Shown piece after piece: positions 31,277 to 39,092 of a stretch of 64,000 nt of DNA. Both the position numbers and the translations under genes were made by a program. Where the stretch lies: assembly GCA_014169315.1 (NCBI GenBank), contig AP022133.1, positions 2,108,001 through 2,172,000 on the forward strand, given 5' to 3'. Position 1 is the first letter of the stretch; each line of letters begins with the position of its first letter. The notes beneath the pieces were generated by a model that ran no database searches, was not told where the DNA came from, and saw only the letters and a program-made list of their open reading frames with translations. Source of the DNA: Enterobacter cloacae (GTDB lineage Bacteria > Pseudomonadota > Gammaproteobacteria > Enterobacterales > Enterobacteriaceae).

Positions 31277-31306
31277 AAGAAGCCTCTGTAAAGAGGCTTC
31301 TTTTTG
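31276..31306. terminator. Terminator between convergent tonB and yciA
   Basis: AAGAAGCCTCT-GTAA-AGAGGCTTCTTTTT begins immediately at the tonB stop and is flanked so that it can act in both directions. Confidence 0.85.
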
Positions 31307-31314
31307 CCTGACTC

Positions 31315-31710
31315 TCAGGACTGAGGAAGCTGGCGAGGTTTGCCCTGGCTGTCTACCGCCACGTAAATAAACAACGCTTCCGTCGCCTTATAACGTTGCC
31401 CGATAGGTTCGGAAGAGACTTTTTTCACCCATACTTCAATGTTGATGGAAATTGACGTATTGCCGCGTTTTACGCAACGCGCGTAACAGCAGACCACATC
31501 ACCCACTGCAACCGGGCGCAGGAAGGTCATTCCGTCCACTCTGACGGTAACAACACGGCCATGCGCGAGCTCTTTTGCCAGGATTGCGCCGCCCATGTCC
31601 ATTTGCGACATTAACCAGCCGCCAAAAATATCGCCATTGGCATTCGTGTCAGCGGGCATTGCCAGTGTGCGTAATACCAGTTCGCCCTGAGGGGCGTCAT
31701 TTGTTGTCAT
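31315..31710 (-). CDS. yciA: Acyl-CoA thioesterase YciA
   Basis: This hotdog-fold thioesterase hydrolyses a broad range of acyl-CoAs and is linked to membrane lipid synthesis. It has 131 residues. The catalytic Asp lies in the DTNANGDIFGGWLMSQMD segment that is diagnostic for YciA/BACH enzymes. It is convergent with tonB and on the same strand as yciB and yciC. Confidence 0.95.
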   Translation of the reverse strand: MTTNDAPQGELVLRTLAMPADTNANGDIFGGWLMSQMDMGGAILAKELAHGRVVTVRVDGMTFLRPVAVGDVVCCYARCVKRGNTSISINIEVWVKKVSSEPIGQRYKATEALFIYVAVDSQGKPRQLPQS

Positions 31711-31814
31711 TGTTTTAACTCGTAACTGAAGACTTCGGGCGGGATGCTACTATGATTTTCGACTGGAGAAAATAGACCAGAACGCCTGCTGTACTACGTT
31801 CTGGTCATAACCGA

Positions 31815-32354
31815 TCAGTGTTTGTCGTCCTGCGGCATGTGTCGATAAATATATACGCCGCTTAAGAGCGTGAAGATAAGCGTCAGCGCGGTCAGGCCAA
31901 AGACCTTAAAGTTGACCCAGATTTCTTCCGGTAACCAGAAGGCAATATAGATATTAGCCAGGCCACACAGAATGAAAAAGACGGCCCAGGCGAGGTTAAG
32001 GCGGGACCATACATCCTGCGGCAGAGTGAGTTCTTTACCCAGCATGCGCTGGATCAGCGGCTTTTTCATTACCCACTGGCTGACCAATAACGCGCCTGCA
32101 AACAGCGCATAAATCACTGTAACCTTCCATTTGATGAATTCAACATTGTGGAAGGCCAGGGTAAGCCCGCCGAATACGACCACCAGTCCGAAAGTGATGA
32201 GCGCCATTTTTTCTACTTTGCGATAGCGGATCCAGCTATAGATCAGCACCACGGCGGTAGCAATGATCAGCGCATAGGTTGCCGCAAAAATGTCATACAA
32301 CTTATAAAAAGCGAAAAAGACCACCAGCGGTAAAAAATCAAGAAACTGCTTCAT
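31815..32354 (-). CDS. yciB: Inner membrane-spanning protein YciB
   Basis: This 179-residue membrane protein has five to six hydrophobic segments and begins [26 protein letters not shown]. It is the YciB/IspZ septation protein A family, linked in E. coli to envelope maintenance and cell elongation/division. It lies in the conserved yciC-yciB-yciA order. Confidence 0.95.
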   Translation of the reverse strand: MKQFLDFLPLVVFFAFYKLYDIFAATYALIIATAVVLIYSWIRYRKVEKMALITFGLVVVFGGLTLAFHNVEFIKWKVTVIYALFAGALLVSQWVMKKPLIQRMLGKELTLPQDVWSRLNLAWAVFFILCGLANIYIAFWLPEEIWVNFKVFGLTALTLIFTLLSGVYIYRHMPQDDKH

Positions 32355-32410
32355 TCTGTGATTCCATCTTCTGAGCAGGGCCGGGTGCAGCGATGCACCC
32401 AGCCTCAGGA

Positions 32411-33154
32411 TTACTGACGAATTAACATATACAGGCGGAACAGATAGACCAGCAGTACAGCTGAAATCAGGTTGCTCAGCGTATTTGCCACCACCGCGCC
32501 AACATTTGGCGTTAACACAGCAAAGTTTGGTGCAAACAATAACAGGAGCGTTTTAGCAAGCAGCCAGCCGATCACGGCCGGAGCCACCAGGCGCATGTTA
32601 GACCACGCCAGCTTTGCACTGCTCCGCATTGCGGTGAAGATCCCCATTTTGTCCTGCACAACCATCACCGGCGCGAAGGAGAGCACTATAGCCAGTAACA
32701 CACCCGGTACCACAATAAGCATAATCCCCATTTGCACCAGCATGGTGGTTAAAAAGATGAGGATAAACAGCTTCGGCAGTACAGGTGCGCTGGCACCGAT
32801 AGCGCGTAATGCACTCACGCGATGGCCTGCGGACACGAGCTGGATCATCAGCAGTACACCACCCGCAAGAATGGCATTGCCAATCAGACCTGAAAAGGTT
32901 GAGGCAGCTGACGCGCGCAGCAGAATTTGCTGTTGCTCAGGCGTCATGTTCTGCACCAGGTCAAACAACCCCACGCTGCCCGCAAGATGGTCGCCCTGGC
33001 TCAGGCTGGCAATTTGTTCTTCACTCGGAGAGAACGCATGACCAAGCACCACCGTGATAAAGGCGCATAACAATGCGATCAGTAAAAAGGTTATGAACTG
33101 ATTGCGGAAAAAATTTCCCGTGTCACGGTAGACAGAATTCGCCGTGATAGACAT
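32411..33154 (-). CDS. yciC: UPF0259 membrane protein YciC
   Basis: This 247-residue inner-membrane protein with about six transmembrane helices matches E. coli YciC from [20 protein letters not shown] to its LYMLIRQ end. The ATG at 33154 is preceded by AAGGAG; the frame remains open further upstream but that part is not conserved. Molecular function is unknown. Confidence 0.93.
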   Translation of the reverse strand: MSITANSVYRDTGNFFRNQFITFLLIALLCAFITVVLGHAFSPSEEQIASLSQGDHLAGSVGLFDLVQNMTPEQQQILLRASAASTFSGLIGNAILAGGVLLMIQLVSAGHRVSALRAIGASAPVLPKLFILIFLTTMLVQMGIMLIVVPGVLLAIVLSFAPVMVVQDKMGIFTAMRSSAKLAWSNMRLVAPAVIGWLLAKTLLLLFAPNFAVLTPNVGAVVANTLSNLISAVLLVYLFRLYMLIRQ

Positions 33155-33179
33155 GCACTCTCCTTGAGTATTGCAGGTG

Positions 33180-33584
33180 TTAATTAGCCGGCAATTGTAC
33201 ACCGGATAACGCTGCCGTGGCAGCATCAAGGCTTGTATGGAAAAGCATATCTTTGTAAAGCGGAGGTAATCCGTAGTGCGCACGTGCGCGATTACAGGCT
33301 TCGTTAACCTGTCCATCCACCCCCGACATCGAAAAATCCCGGCATGGGCTGGGGCGCTGCTCGTAGATTTTACAACGCGTGGCCTCCCCGGGCGTGCCCT
33401 CCAGTGCCGAACAACGGCTCTGTTTTTGGTTCGTACCGCTCATGCAACGCAGAAAAGGAGAGACGGGCTCAGTGAGCTGAACCGGAACGGTACCGCCGCC
33501 ATCGCTGGCTTCGGCCCAGTAGAAAGAGACTCGAAAATACGCACAACAGGCCCCGCACGTCATGCACGGATTGAGATCACTCAT
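33180..33584 (-). CDS. YkgJ-type cysteine cluster protein
   Basis: This 134-residue cytoplasmic protein has a CxxCGxCC cluster at its N-terminus ([15 protein letters not shown]) and further conserved cysteines at [27 protein letters not shown] and CNRAR. This arrangement defines the UPF0153/YkgJ zinc- or iron-chelating family, related to E. coli YeiW. Function is unknown. It lies 25 nt upstream of yciC on the same strand. Confidence 0.85.
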   Translation of the reverse strand: MSDLNPCMTCGACCAYFRVSFYWAEASDGGGTVPVQLTEPVSPFLRCMSGTNQKQSRCSALEGTPGEATRCKIYEQRPSPCRDFSMSGVDGQVNEACNRARAHYGLPPLYKDMLFHTSLDAATAALSGVQLPAN

Positions 33585-33748
33585 GGCACACCTGCAATAG
33601 AAGAACGCATCAAATCACATTGTGAGAGAGCTAAATTATCCAGAGCCGGAGAAGAGAGCAAGGGGGGATAAGGGGAAAATTTTCTCACTGTTAAATGGCA
33701 AAAATTGACTTAAAGACAAAATAACCCTTTAGGGTGAGTCATAAAAAA

Positions 33749-33762
33749 TTAACTCAGATCAA
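33749..33762 (+). promoter_or_regulatory. FNR-like site upstream of ompW
   Basis: TTAACTCAGATCAA keeps the ATCAA half-site and two of five bases of the other half of an FNR palindrome, about 104-117 nt before the ompW ATG. FNR activation of ompW is known in E. coli. Nearby (33787-33808) is an imperfect TGTGATC...GATCAC palindrome with CRP-like half-sites but non-canonical spacing. Confidence 0.45.
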
Positions 33763-33865
33763 TGAATGTTAACTTACTGGTTTTAATGTGATCTGTGTTA
33801 GATCACTTATTACTCATTTGTGAGTATATTGCCCCCGCAATTAAAACCACAACGATGGAGCGGAT

Positions 33866-34498
33866 ATGAAAAAATTAGCGGTGGCAGCCCTTGTCTTAAG
33901 CAGTCTCTCTGGTGGCGCGTACGCGCATGAAGCAGGCGAATTCTTTATTCGTGCCGGTTCGGCTACAGTTCGTCCGACTGAAGGTTCTGATAATGTGCTG
34001 GGGTTGGGCGGTTTTAACGTCAGCAATAATACCCAGTTAGGTTTGACGTTCACGTATATGGCAACAGATAACATCGGCGTTGAACTCCTGGCCGCAACGC
34101 CATTCCGCCATCATGTCGGAACCGGACCTACCGGAGATATCGCCACGGTAAACCTTTTACCTCCAACGCTGATGGCACAGTGGTACTTTGGTGATTCAAG
34201 CAGTAAGGTACGTCCGTACATCGGCGCGGGGGTGAACTACACCACCTTCTTTAATGAGAAATTTAACGATACCGGTAAAGACGCTGGGCTTTCCGATCTC
34301 AGCCTGAAAGACTCCTGGGGTATGGCGGGGCAGGTCGGTCTGGATTATCTGATAAACCGCGACTGGCTGATTAATATGTCAGTCTGGTATATGGATATCG
34401 ATACCGATGTGCGCTTTAAAGCGGCTGGCGAGCAGCAAAGCATCAACACCCGTCTGGATCCGTGGGTATTTATGTTCTCAGCGGGTTACCGTTTCTAA
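33866..34498 (+). CDS. ompW: Outer membrane protein OmpW
   Basis: OmpW is an eight-stranded outer-membrane barrel with a hydrophobic channel, colicin S4 receptor in E. coli. It has 210 residues. The signal peptide MKKLAVAALVLSSLSGGAYA is cleaved before HEAGEF. Alternating beta strands end in a C-terminal aromatic residue (FSAGYRF), the signature for outer-membrane insertion. It stands alone with its own terminator. Confidence 0.96.
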   Translation: MKKLAVAALVLSSLSGGAYAHEAGEFFIRAGSATVRPTEGSDNVLGLGGFNVSNNTQLGLTFTYMATDNIGVELLAATPFRHHVGTGPTGDIATVNLLPPTLMAQWYFGDSSSKVRPYIGAGVNYTTFFNEKFNDTGKDAGLSDLSLKDSWGMAGQVGLDYLINRDWLINMSVWYMDIDTDVRFKAAGEQQSINTRLDPWVFMFSAGYRF

Positions 34499-34511
34499 GT
34501 TATTTCCTGAG

Positions 34512-34538
34512 ACTGGCCAGATGATGGCCAGTTTTCTC
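34512..34538 (+). terminator. Terminator of ompW
   Basis: ACTGGCCA-GATGA-TGGCCAGT is a perfect 8-bp stem followed by TTTCTCTC, 14 nt after the ompW stop. Confidence 0.75.
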
Positions 34539-34558
34539 TCCTCTGAAGTGATCCCTTG

Positions 34559-34592
34559 TAAAAAAGCCCCGGTATAACCGAGGCTTTATTTT
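34559..34592 (-). terminator. Terminator of the uspF-like gene
   Basis: On the minus strand AAAGCCTCGGT and ACCGGGGCTTT pair with one mismatch, followed by a T-run. It begins next to the stop codon at 34593. Confidence 0.7.
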
Positions 34593-35027
34593 TTAGCGTA
34601 CAACCAGCACCGGACATTTTGCGTGGCGCACGACCACCGCAGCGTTTGATCCTAAAAGGTAAGTTGTAATATCAGGCCGATGAGAGGCAATAATAATCAG
34701 GTCAGCGTTGATGGTGTCCGCCAGCTTCAGGATCTGATCTTTCGGCGAGCCAGAAATGGCATGCGTCTGGATGCGGTCAGCGGGCAGGTTGAACTGTTTA
34801 ACAATCTCATTCAGTTTCTCTAGTGCATCCTGCTGTATCTCAGCCAGTTTCGGCATCTCAACCGAATACGCCAGCCCAAGCGACGAGTAGTAAGGGAAAG
34901 ACGGTATTACCGTCAGAAAATGAACTTTGGCGTTGTTGATTGCTGCGTTTACCTGAACATAGGGAACCACCTGTTCAGTCAGACGGCTCTCTGAAATATC
35001 GAGAGGGACTAAAATCGAATGGAACAT
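34593..35027 (-). CDS. uspF: Universal stress protein, UspF-like
   Basis: This single-domain Usp protein of 144 residues begins [14 protein letters not shown]. It contains the ATP-binding Gly pattern near the C-terminus ([30 protein letters not shown]) shared with E. coli UspF. Such proteins are induced by stress and starvation; UspF affects adhesion and fimbriation in E. coli. UspG is an alternative name, but the YLLGSNA segment fits UspF best. Confidence 0.8.
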   Translation of the reverse strand: MFHSILVPLDISESRLTEQVVPYVQVNAAINNAKVHFLTVIPSFPYYSSLGLAYSVEMPKLAEIQQDALEKLNEIVKQFNLPADRIQTHAISGSPKDQILKLADTINADLIIIASHRPDITTYLLGSNAAVVVRHAKCPVLVVR

Positions 35028-35166
35028 GCCGTACCTCCTGTTTGTTTTTTATCCACTTCAAGTTTAGTCCTGGCGTAACCGCAGGCACTGTATTTGCTGT
35101 GAAAATGGGACTTAAGGCGGCTTTTATGGCAGAGAGAACGCCCCAGAGAGGGGCGCAAGGGGCATG

Positions 35167-35400
35167 TTACTTCTGGATCAAATAACGAATGGTAGGCCCA
35201 TCCTGTTGAATATCCAGCACGGTGTAGCCGTGGTTTTGGGCATCCAGCGGAATATTGTTAATGGATTGCGGGCAATCGCTCACCACTTCCAGAATCTCAC
35301 CTTTCCTGAGCTGTGGCAGCGCTTCAAGTGTGGCGACTGCCGGGTAAGGGCACGGTTCACCGATCATATCGAGGCGATAGTCAGGCACGATCTCTTTCAT
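35167..35400 (-). CDS. yedF: TusA-family sulfurtransferase-like protein YedF
   Basis: This 77-residue TusA/SirA-fold protein has the catalytic Cys in DMIGEPCPYPAVATLEAL. It overlaps yedE by 4 nt (ATGA). In other organisms YedE/YedF pairs accompany selenium or sulfur metabolism. YedF probably carries a persulfide-type group supplied through YedE. This is inferred from family context. Confidence 0.93.
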   Translation of the reverse strand: MKEIVPDYRLDMIGEPCPYPAVATLEALPQLRKGEILEVVSDCPQSINNIPLDAQNHGYTVLDIQQDGPTIRYLIQK

Positions 35401-36611
35401 GCTGCATTCTCCCGGGGTTCAATGGTTGTGTCGGTACGACGACGGAAGAAGCGTTTTTCTTGCGCGACGACCAGTAAAAATGCGATCAGCAGCAGGGCGT
35501 ATGTCACCACCAGTCCGCCGAGCGGGCCAAAGGTCTTCAGCAGGTTGACCTTGTCCCAGTTTGTCGCCAGCACGGGTGACATGTCATCCCAGTAGTATGC
35601 CAGGATTGTAGAGCCGATCACGTTTCCCAGACCCACCCACCAGTAATGCACCTGACCTTCCACGGCGCGGTACATCCAGCCGGTTTCGCAACCGCCAGCG
35701 AGCACAATTCCAAAACCAAACAGCAGCCCGCCAATCACTGCATTAGGGCCCGCCCACATGATTTTCGGTTCAACGCCAAGTTGCACATAGCTGAAGATGC
35801 CGATCGCGCTGACAGCCATACCGGCGATAATTGCTTTGGCCATCATGGTACGGCCGGTGATCCACATGTCGCGAAACGCAGAGGTAAAGCAGATTTGTGC
35901 GCGCTCAATCAGCAGACCAAAGCCCACGCCAAACAGCATGGCTAACCCCAGTTTTGGCTGGTTCAGTGCAGTGCAAATAGCCCATGCAACCATCGCAAAA
36001 AAGACCAGCATACCCAGGCGGAAACGGCGGCGTGCCTGCGCCGGTTTTTGCGTCAGTGGTGAAGCTGCACTGACTTTGACCATCCTGACGGGAATGCGAA
36101 ACAGCGGCAGTAGAGTGAATTTCGCGCCGAAATAAGAACCTATGGCCGTGGCGATGGCAAAGAACCAGGCATGTAGCGAAAACTGCGGAATGCCAGTAAA
36201 GAAGGCGGCAAGGTTACAGCCCATTGCGAGGCGAGCGCCGAACCCGGCGATCATCCCCCCAATCACCGCCTGCATGATGCGAATACGGCTCTTTGGCATT
36301 CTCAGTTTAACGTTGTTCGCCCACAGTGCCGCGGCAAAACAGCCGCCGAACATACCGATAATCATCATTCCGTCGATGCGAGTCAGCGGTGTGCCATCCA
36401 GATGGATAAGTTTATAGTAACCCCATTCTTCGGCATGCACGCCCGCCATCTGCAGCAGTTGCCCGCCCCAGCGGGTAAACTCGCCGGTAACGGCCCAAAA
36501 GGTGCCAGTAATGCCGAAATAATAGGTAGACAGGATCCCCGCAGCGATGACTGCCGGTACTGGTGACCAGAACTTAACCAGGTAAGTCTGTTTGAAGTAT
36601 TGCCATGACAT
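35397..36611 (-). CDS. yedE: YeeE/YedE-family transporter YedE
   Basis: This 404-residue inner-membrane protein has many helices in two YeeE-type repeats. Each repeat contains the conserved GxxxxxGCN or GGCETGWMYR motifs (ARLAMGCNLAAFF; LAGGCETGWMYR) whose cysteines contact thiosulfate in the YeeE homologue. It probably imports a sulfur or selenium compound for YedF. The ATG at 36611 (MSWQYFK) with AGAGG upstream is chosen; the frame is open for 46 more codons but unconserved. It is the first gene of yedEF. Confidence 0.9.
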   Translation of the reverse strand: MSWQYFKQTYLVKFWSPVPAVIAAGILSTYYFGITGTFWAVTGEFTRWGGQLLQMAGVHAEEWGYYKLIHLDGTPLTRIDGMMIIGMFGGCFAAALWANNVKLRMPKSRIRIMQAVIGGMIAGFGARLAMGCNLAAFFTGIPQFSLHAWFFAIATAIGSYFGAKFTLLPLFRIPVRMVKVSAASPLTQKPAQARRRFRLGMLVFFAMVAWAICTALNQPKLGLAMLFGVGFGLLIERAQICFTSAFRDMWITGRTMMAKAIIAGMAVSAIGIFSYVQLGVEPKIMWAGPNAVIGGLLFGFGIVLAGGCETGWMYRAVEGQVHYWWVGLGNVIGSTILAYYWDDMSPVLATNWDKVNLLKTFGPLGGLVVTYALLLIAFLLVVAQEKRFFRRRTDTTIEPRENAA

Positions 36612-36811
36612 GTGTAAGCCTCTGAACTCAGAAGGTATATGTGGATTTAACGGCCTGGAATATATAACCTTTTTCCTGTCTCCAAAACCTCTCCAGAACG
36701 TTTCACCAAAATACCTCGCTTTTTTATGACTTTCATCATTAAACCGCACAGCTTAAAGATTGCCTGCACGGCTCCAGAATTAAGACAGCAAGCAAAGCTC
36801 GTGATGATGAA

Positions 36812-36836
36812 AAGGGACGCGTCAGACGCGTCCCTT
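36812..36836 (-). terminator. Terminator of the mgtB-small-ORF operon
   Basis: AAGGGACGCGT-CAG-ACGCGTCCCTT is a perfect 11-bp stem that continues into TTTT on the minus strand, just after the last small ORF. Confidence 0.85.
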
Positions 36837-36845
36837 CTTTAATGG

Positions 36846-36932
36846 TTAACGAACAAACACCGTGAGTAAAATAATCAGGGCTGCGAAAATAATGACCTGA
36901 ATAAACACAGACTCCACGCTACGTTTACGCAT
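36846..36932 (-). CDS. 28-residue single-helix membrane peptide downstream of mgtB
   Basis: The minus strand encodes MRKRSVESVFIQVIIFAALI followed by eight further mostly hydrophobic residues: a basic start, then one hydrophobic helix. GGGAGGG precedes its ATG and overlaps the end of the MgtR-like gene (8-nt gene overlap), so translational coupling is likely. I do not recognise the family. Position suggests a modulator of the Mg2+ transporter, as with other enterobacterial micropeptides, but that is inference. Confidence 0.6.
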   Translation of the reverse strand: MRKRSVESVFIQVIIFAALIILLTVFVR

Positions 36933-37038
36933 GCATCCCTCCCGGTGACTCGAATATCAGCCAGATACCGCCCAGCAGCACCAACAGACCGATAACGAAA
37001 AAGGTAAGCGCGATAATCCGGTCATGTGAATGCTTCAT
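36925..37038 (-). CDS. MgtR-like regulatory membrane peptide (37 aa)
   Basis: The ORF begins MKHSHDRIIALTFFVIGLLV and has one transmembrane helix. Its start resembles Salmonella MgtR (MNRSPDKIIAL...), a 30-residue peptide encoded after mgtB that promotes degradation of MgtC by FtsH. A strong GAGGAGG lies 5 nt before the ATG, and the gene starts 21 nt after the mgtB stop, as in Salmonella. The C-terminal tail is longer than in MgtR. Because mgtB is interrupted upstream, expression from the original promoter is probably lost. Confidence 0.7.
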   Translation of the reverse strand: MKHSHDRIIALTFFVIGLLVLLGGIWLIFESPGGMHA

Positions 37039-37059
37039 ATCAACCTCCTCTGTGTCGAA

Positions 37060-38091
37060 TCAAAACCACTGACCAAACCGTTTGATATAAAAGCGTTTCA
37101 TCCCCTGCGCCACGAGACAGTAGCTCAGAAGCGTCGCCACCAGCCACGGGAAGTAGCTTAACGGCAGCGGCTCAAGCCCCACCATCGCCCCCAGCGGCGA
37201 GAACGGTATATAGATACCGATGACCATAACGCAGGCGGTGGTCAGCAGCACCGGTAGCGTCGCGCGGCTCTGAATAAACGGGATCTTCTGCGTCCTTAAC
37301 ATGTGCACCACCAGCGTTTGCGACAACAGCCCTTCAATAAACCAGCCGGACTGGAACAGCGCCTGGGCCTCAACGTGGTTTGCCGCAAAGACGTACCACA
37401 TCAGCGCAAAGGTGGTGATGTCGAAAATGGACGACGTCGGTCCAATCCACAACATGAAGCGGCCGATGTTTTTGGCATCCCACTTGCGCGGTTTACTCAA
37501 AAACTCTTTATCCATTTTGTCCCACGGTAGCGACAGCTGGGAGATGTCGTACATCAGGTTCTGGATCAGCAGATGGATCGCCAGCATCGGCAGGAACGGG
37601 ATAAACGCGCTGGCTACCAGTACGGAAAAAACGTTGCCGAAGTTAGAGCTGGCGGTCATATTCAGGTACTTGATGATATTGCCGAAGGTTTCACGACCTT
37701 TGATCACGCCTTCTTCCAGCACCATCAGATCTTTTTCCAGCAGGATAATATCCGATGACTCTTTGGCGATATCCGCCGCGCTGTCGACGGAAATGCCCAC
37801 ATCGGCATCGCGGAGTGCCGGAGCATCGTTAATGCCGTCGCCGAGAAAACCGACGGTATGTCCGTTCTTTTGCAGCGCCTTCAGAATGCGGGATTTCTGC
37901 AGTGGCGTCAGTTTGGCGAACACAGAACGTTGCTCCACCGCCTGCGCCAGTTCGCGATCTGACATGGTCTCCACCTCGGTGCCTGTCAGAATACCGTGCG
38001 GATCGATCCCCACCTCAAGGCAGATACGGGCAGTCACCACAGGGTTGTCGCCGGTGAGCACCTTCACCGCCACGCCGTTGTCGCGCAGTGC
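37060..38091 (-). pseudogene. mgtB: MgtB-type Mg2+-importing P-type ATPase, 3' part (split by the Tn7-like element)
   Basis: The last 343 residues of a P3B-type ATPase are present, from ALRDNGVAVKVLTGDNP to RFGQWF. They include the hinge GFLGDGINDAPALRDADVGI and the six C-terminal helices, and are very close to Salmonella MgtB. The N-terminal half, including the phosphorylated DKTGTL aspartate, is missing. The reading frame runs directly into the TGT end of the transposon at 38092, so the gene is broken and cannot transport. The 5' part should lie beyond the other transposon end, outside this window. Confidence 0.93.
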
Positions 38092-38100
38092 TGTCCGAAG

Positions 38101-38168
38101 ACAATAAAGTTGTACACAAAGCACTAAAGTTGTAACCATTCTCAAAAAACGACGCTAATGTTGTATAC
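38101..38168 (+). repeat. Three TnsB-binding-type repeats at the transposon end
   Basis: Three related 15-mers occur in direct orientation: AATAAAGTTGTACAC (38103-38117), ACTAAAGTTGTAACC (38123-38137) and GCTAATGTTGTATAC (38154-38168). Core (A/C)TAA(A/T)GTTGTA, spacings 20 and 31 bp. Multiple spaced 20-22-bp TnsB sites are the defining structure of Tn7-family ends. Confidence 0.88.
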
Positions 38169-38249
38169 TTACTGAATGTGTGGTTATAGGGTTGGAGACT
38201 ATAAAATGCACATATAGGTACGTATCAATGTCGTTTTTTGGGTACGATC

Positions 38250-39092
38250 ATGGGTAGGGGTAGGCGTCTCAAATCCTATTTGGATTATGAAAATGCGCTA
38301 GGTGACGGCATAGGAGTGGGCTATGGCCAAAGTTATCAGCCCTGGCTTAGAGCTCAGGACGTTAAATCCCGTGGAAACCGTTCGATAGTCTTTGGCCTTA
38401 AGACGTTTCGAAACCATCATCTCCTTTCTTCTGTCGAAAGTAACTTTTTCTATCTGGCTGAGTTTAATGACTCGGTGATTGATATCCGGGAACAATTCCC
38501 ACTCTTTCCTCTCCGGCTTACCCAACAAATAGCAAATCATCTACATTTTCAACATCCTATGGTGAGGGGAGTAAGAGGAGTACCTGTCGAAGTTCTGAAT
38601 GTTATGACAACCGATTTTTTACTGACCTTGAGAACTCCTGAAGGCGGACTTCGATACAAAGCTATAGCAGTAAAACATAACGAGAGCATACCTGAACGCG
38701 AAGCCCAAAAACTTGAAATAGAGAGGATGTTTTGGCAGTTGATTGATGTTGAGTTTCAAATTTATGTTGGCTCGGAACTCAATAACGTCGTCGGTAAAAA
38801 CATTTGCTGGGCTACTTCTGTATTAAGAGATGGTTCTGAATTTTATGATAAATATCCTCTTGATAAAATCCTATGGAAGCTTAAACCAGATGTTTATCCC
38901 ATAGTGGGACTACGTGCAATGATTTCATCAATCATTGGGGTAGATGCACAAGAAGCGATGATGTTATTGCAGGCAATGATTGGATTAAAAATGATAAAAA
39001 TTGATTTATCATATCCAATACTCGAAACCGGTCTGATAAAGATAATATCCAATGGCCACTATATAGGACTGAACGCAAATGGATATTATTAG
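38250..39092 (+). CDS. tnsA: Tn7-like transposition endonuclease TnsA
   Basis: TnsA cleaves the 5' ends of the transposon together with TnsB, giving cut-and-paste transposition. The ATG at 38250 gives 280 residues, near the Tn7 length (273). The restriction-endonuclease-like catalytic residues align well: Glu63 in SSVESNFFYLAEF, Asp122 in MTTDFLL, Lys142 in AIAVKHNE (Tn7: E63, D114, K132). A C-terminal winged-helix-like region contacts TnsC in the family. A TTG four codons upstream is an alternative start. It overlaps tnsB by 14 nt. Codon use is AT-rich compared with the chromosome. Confidence 0.92.
   Translation: MGRGRRLKSYLDYENALGDGIGVGYGQSYQPWLRAQDVKSRGNRSIVFGLKTFRNHHLLSSVESNFFYLAEFNDSVIDIREQFPLFPLRLTQQIANHLHFQHPMVRGVRGVPVEVLNVMTTDFLLTLRTPEGGLRYKAIAVKHNESIPEREAQKLEIERMFWQLIDVEFQIYVGSELNNVVGKNICWATSVLRDGSEFYDKYPLDKILWKLKPDVYPIVGLRAMISSIIGVDAQEAMMLLQAMIGLKMIKIDLSYPILETGLIKIISNGHYIGLNANGYY

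Noticed and set aside
33787..33808. Canonical CRP site before ompW
   Set aside because: The TGTGATC...GATCAC halves are separated by more than the 6 bp of the CRP consensus.
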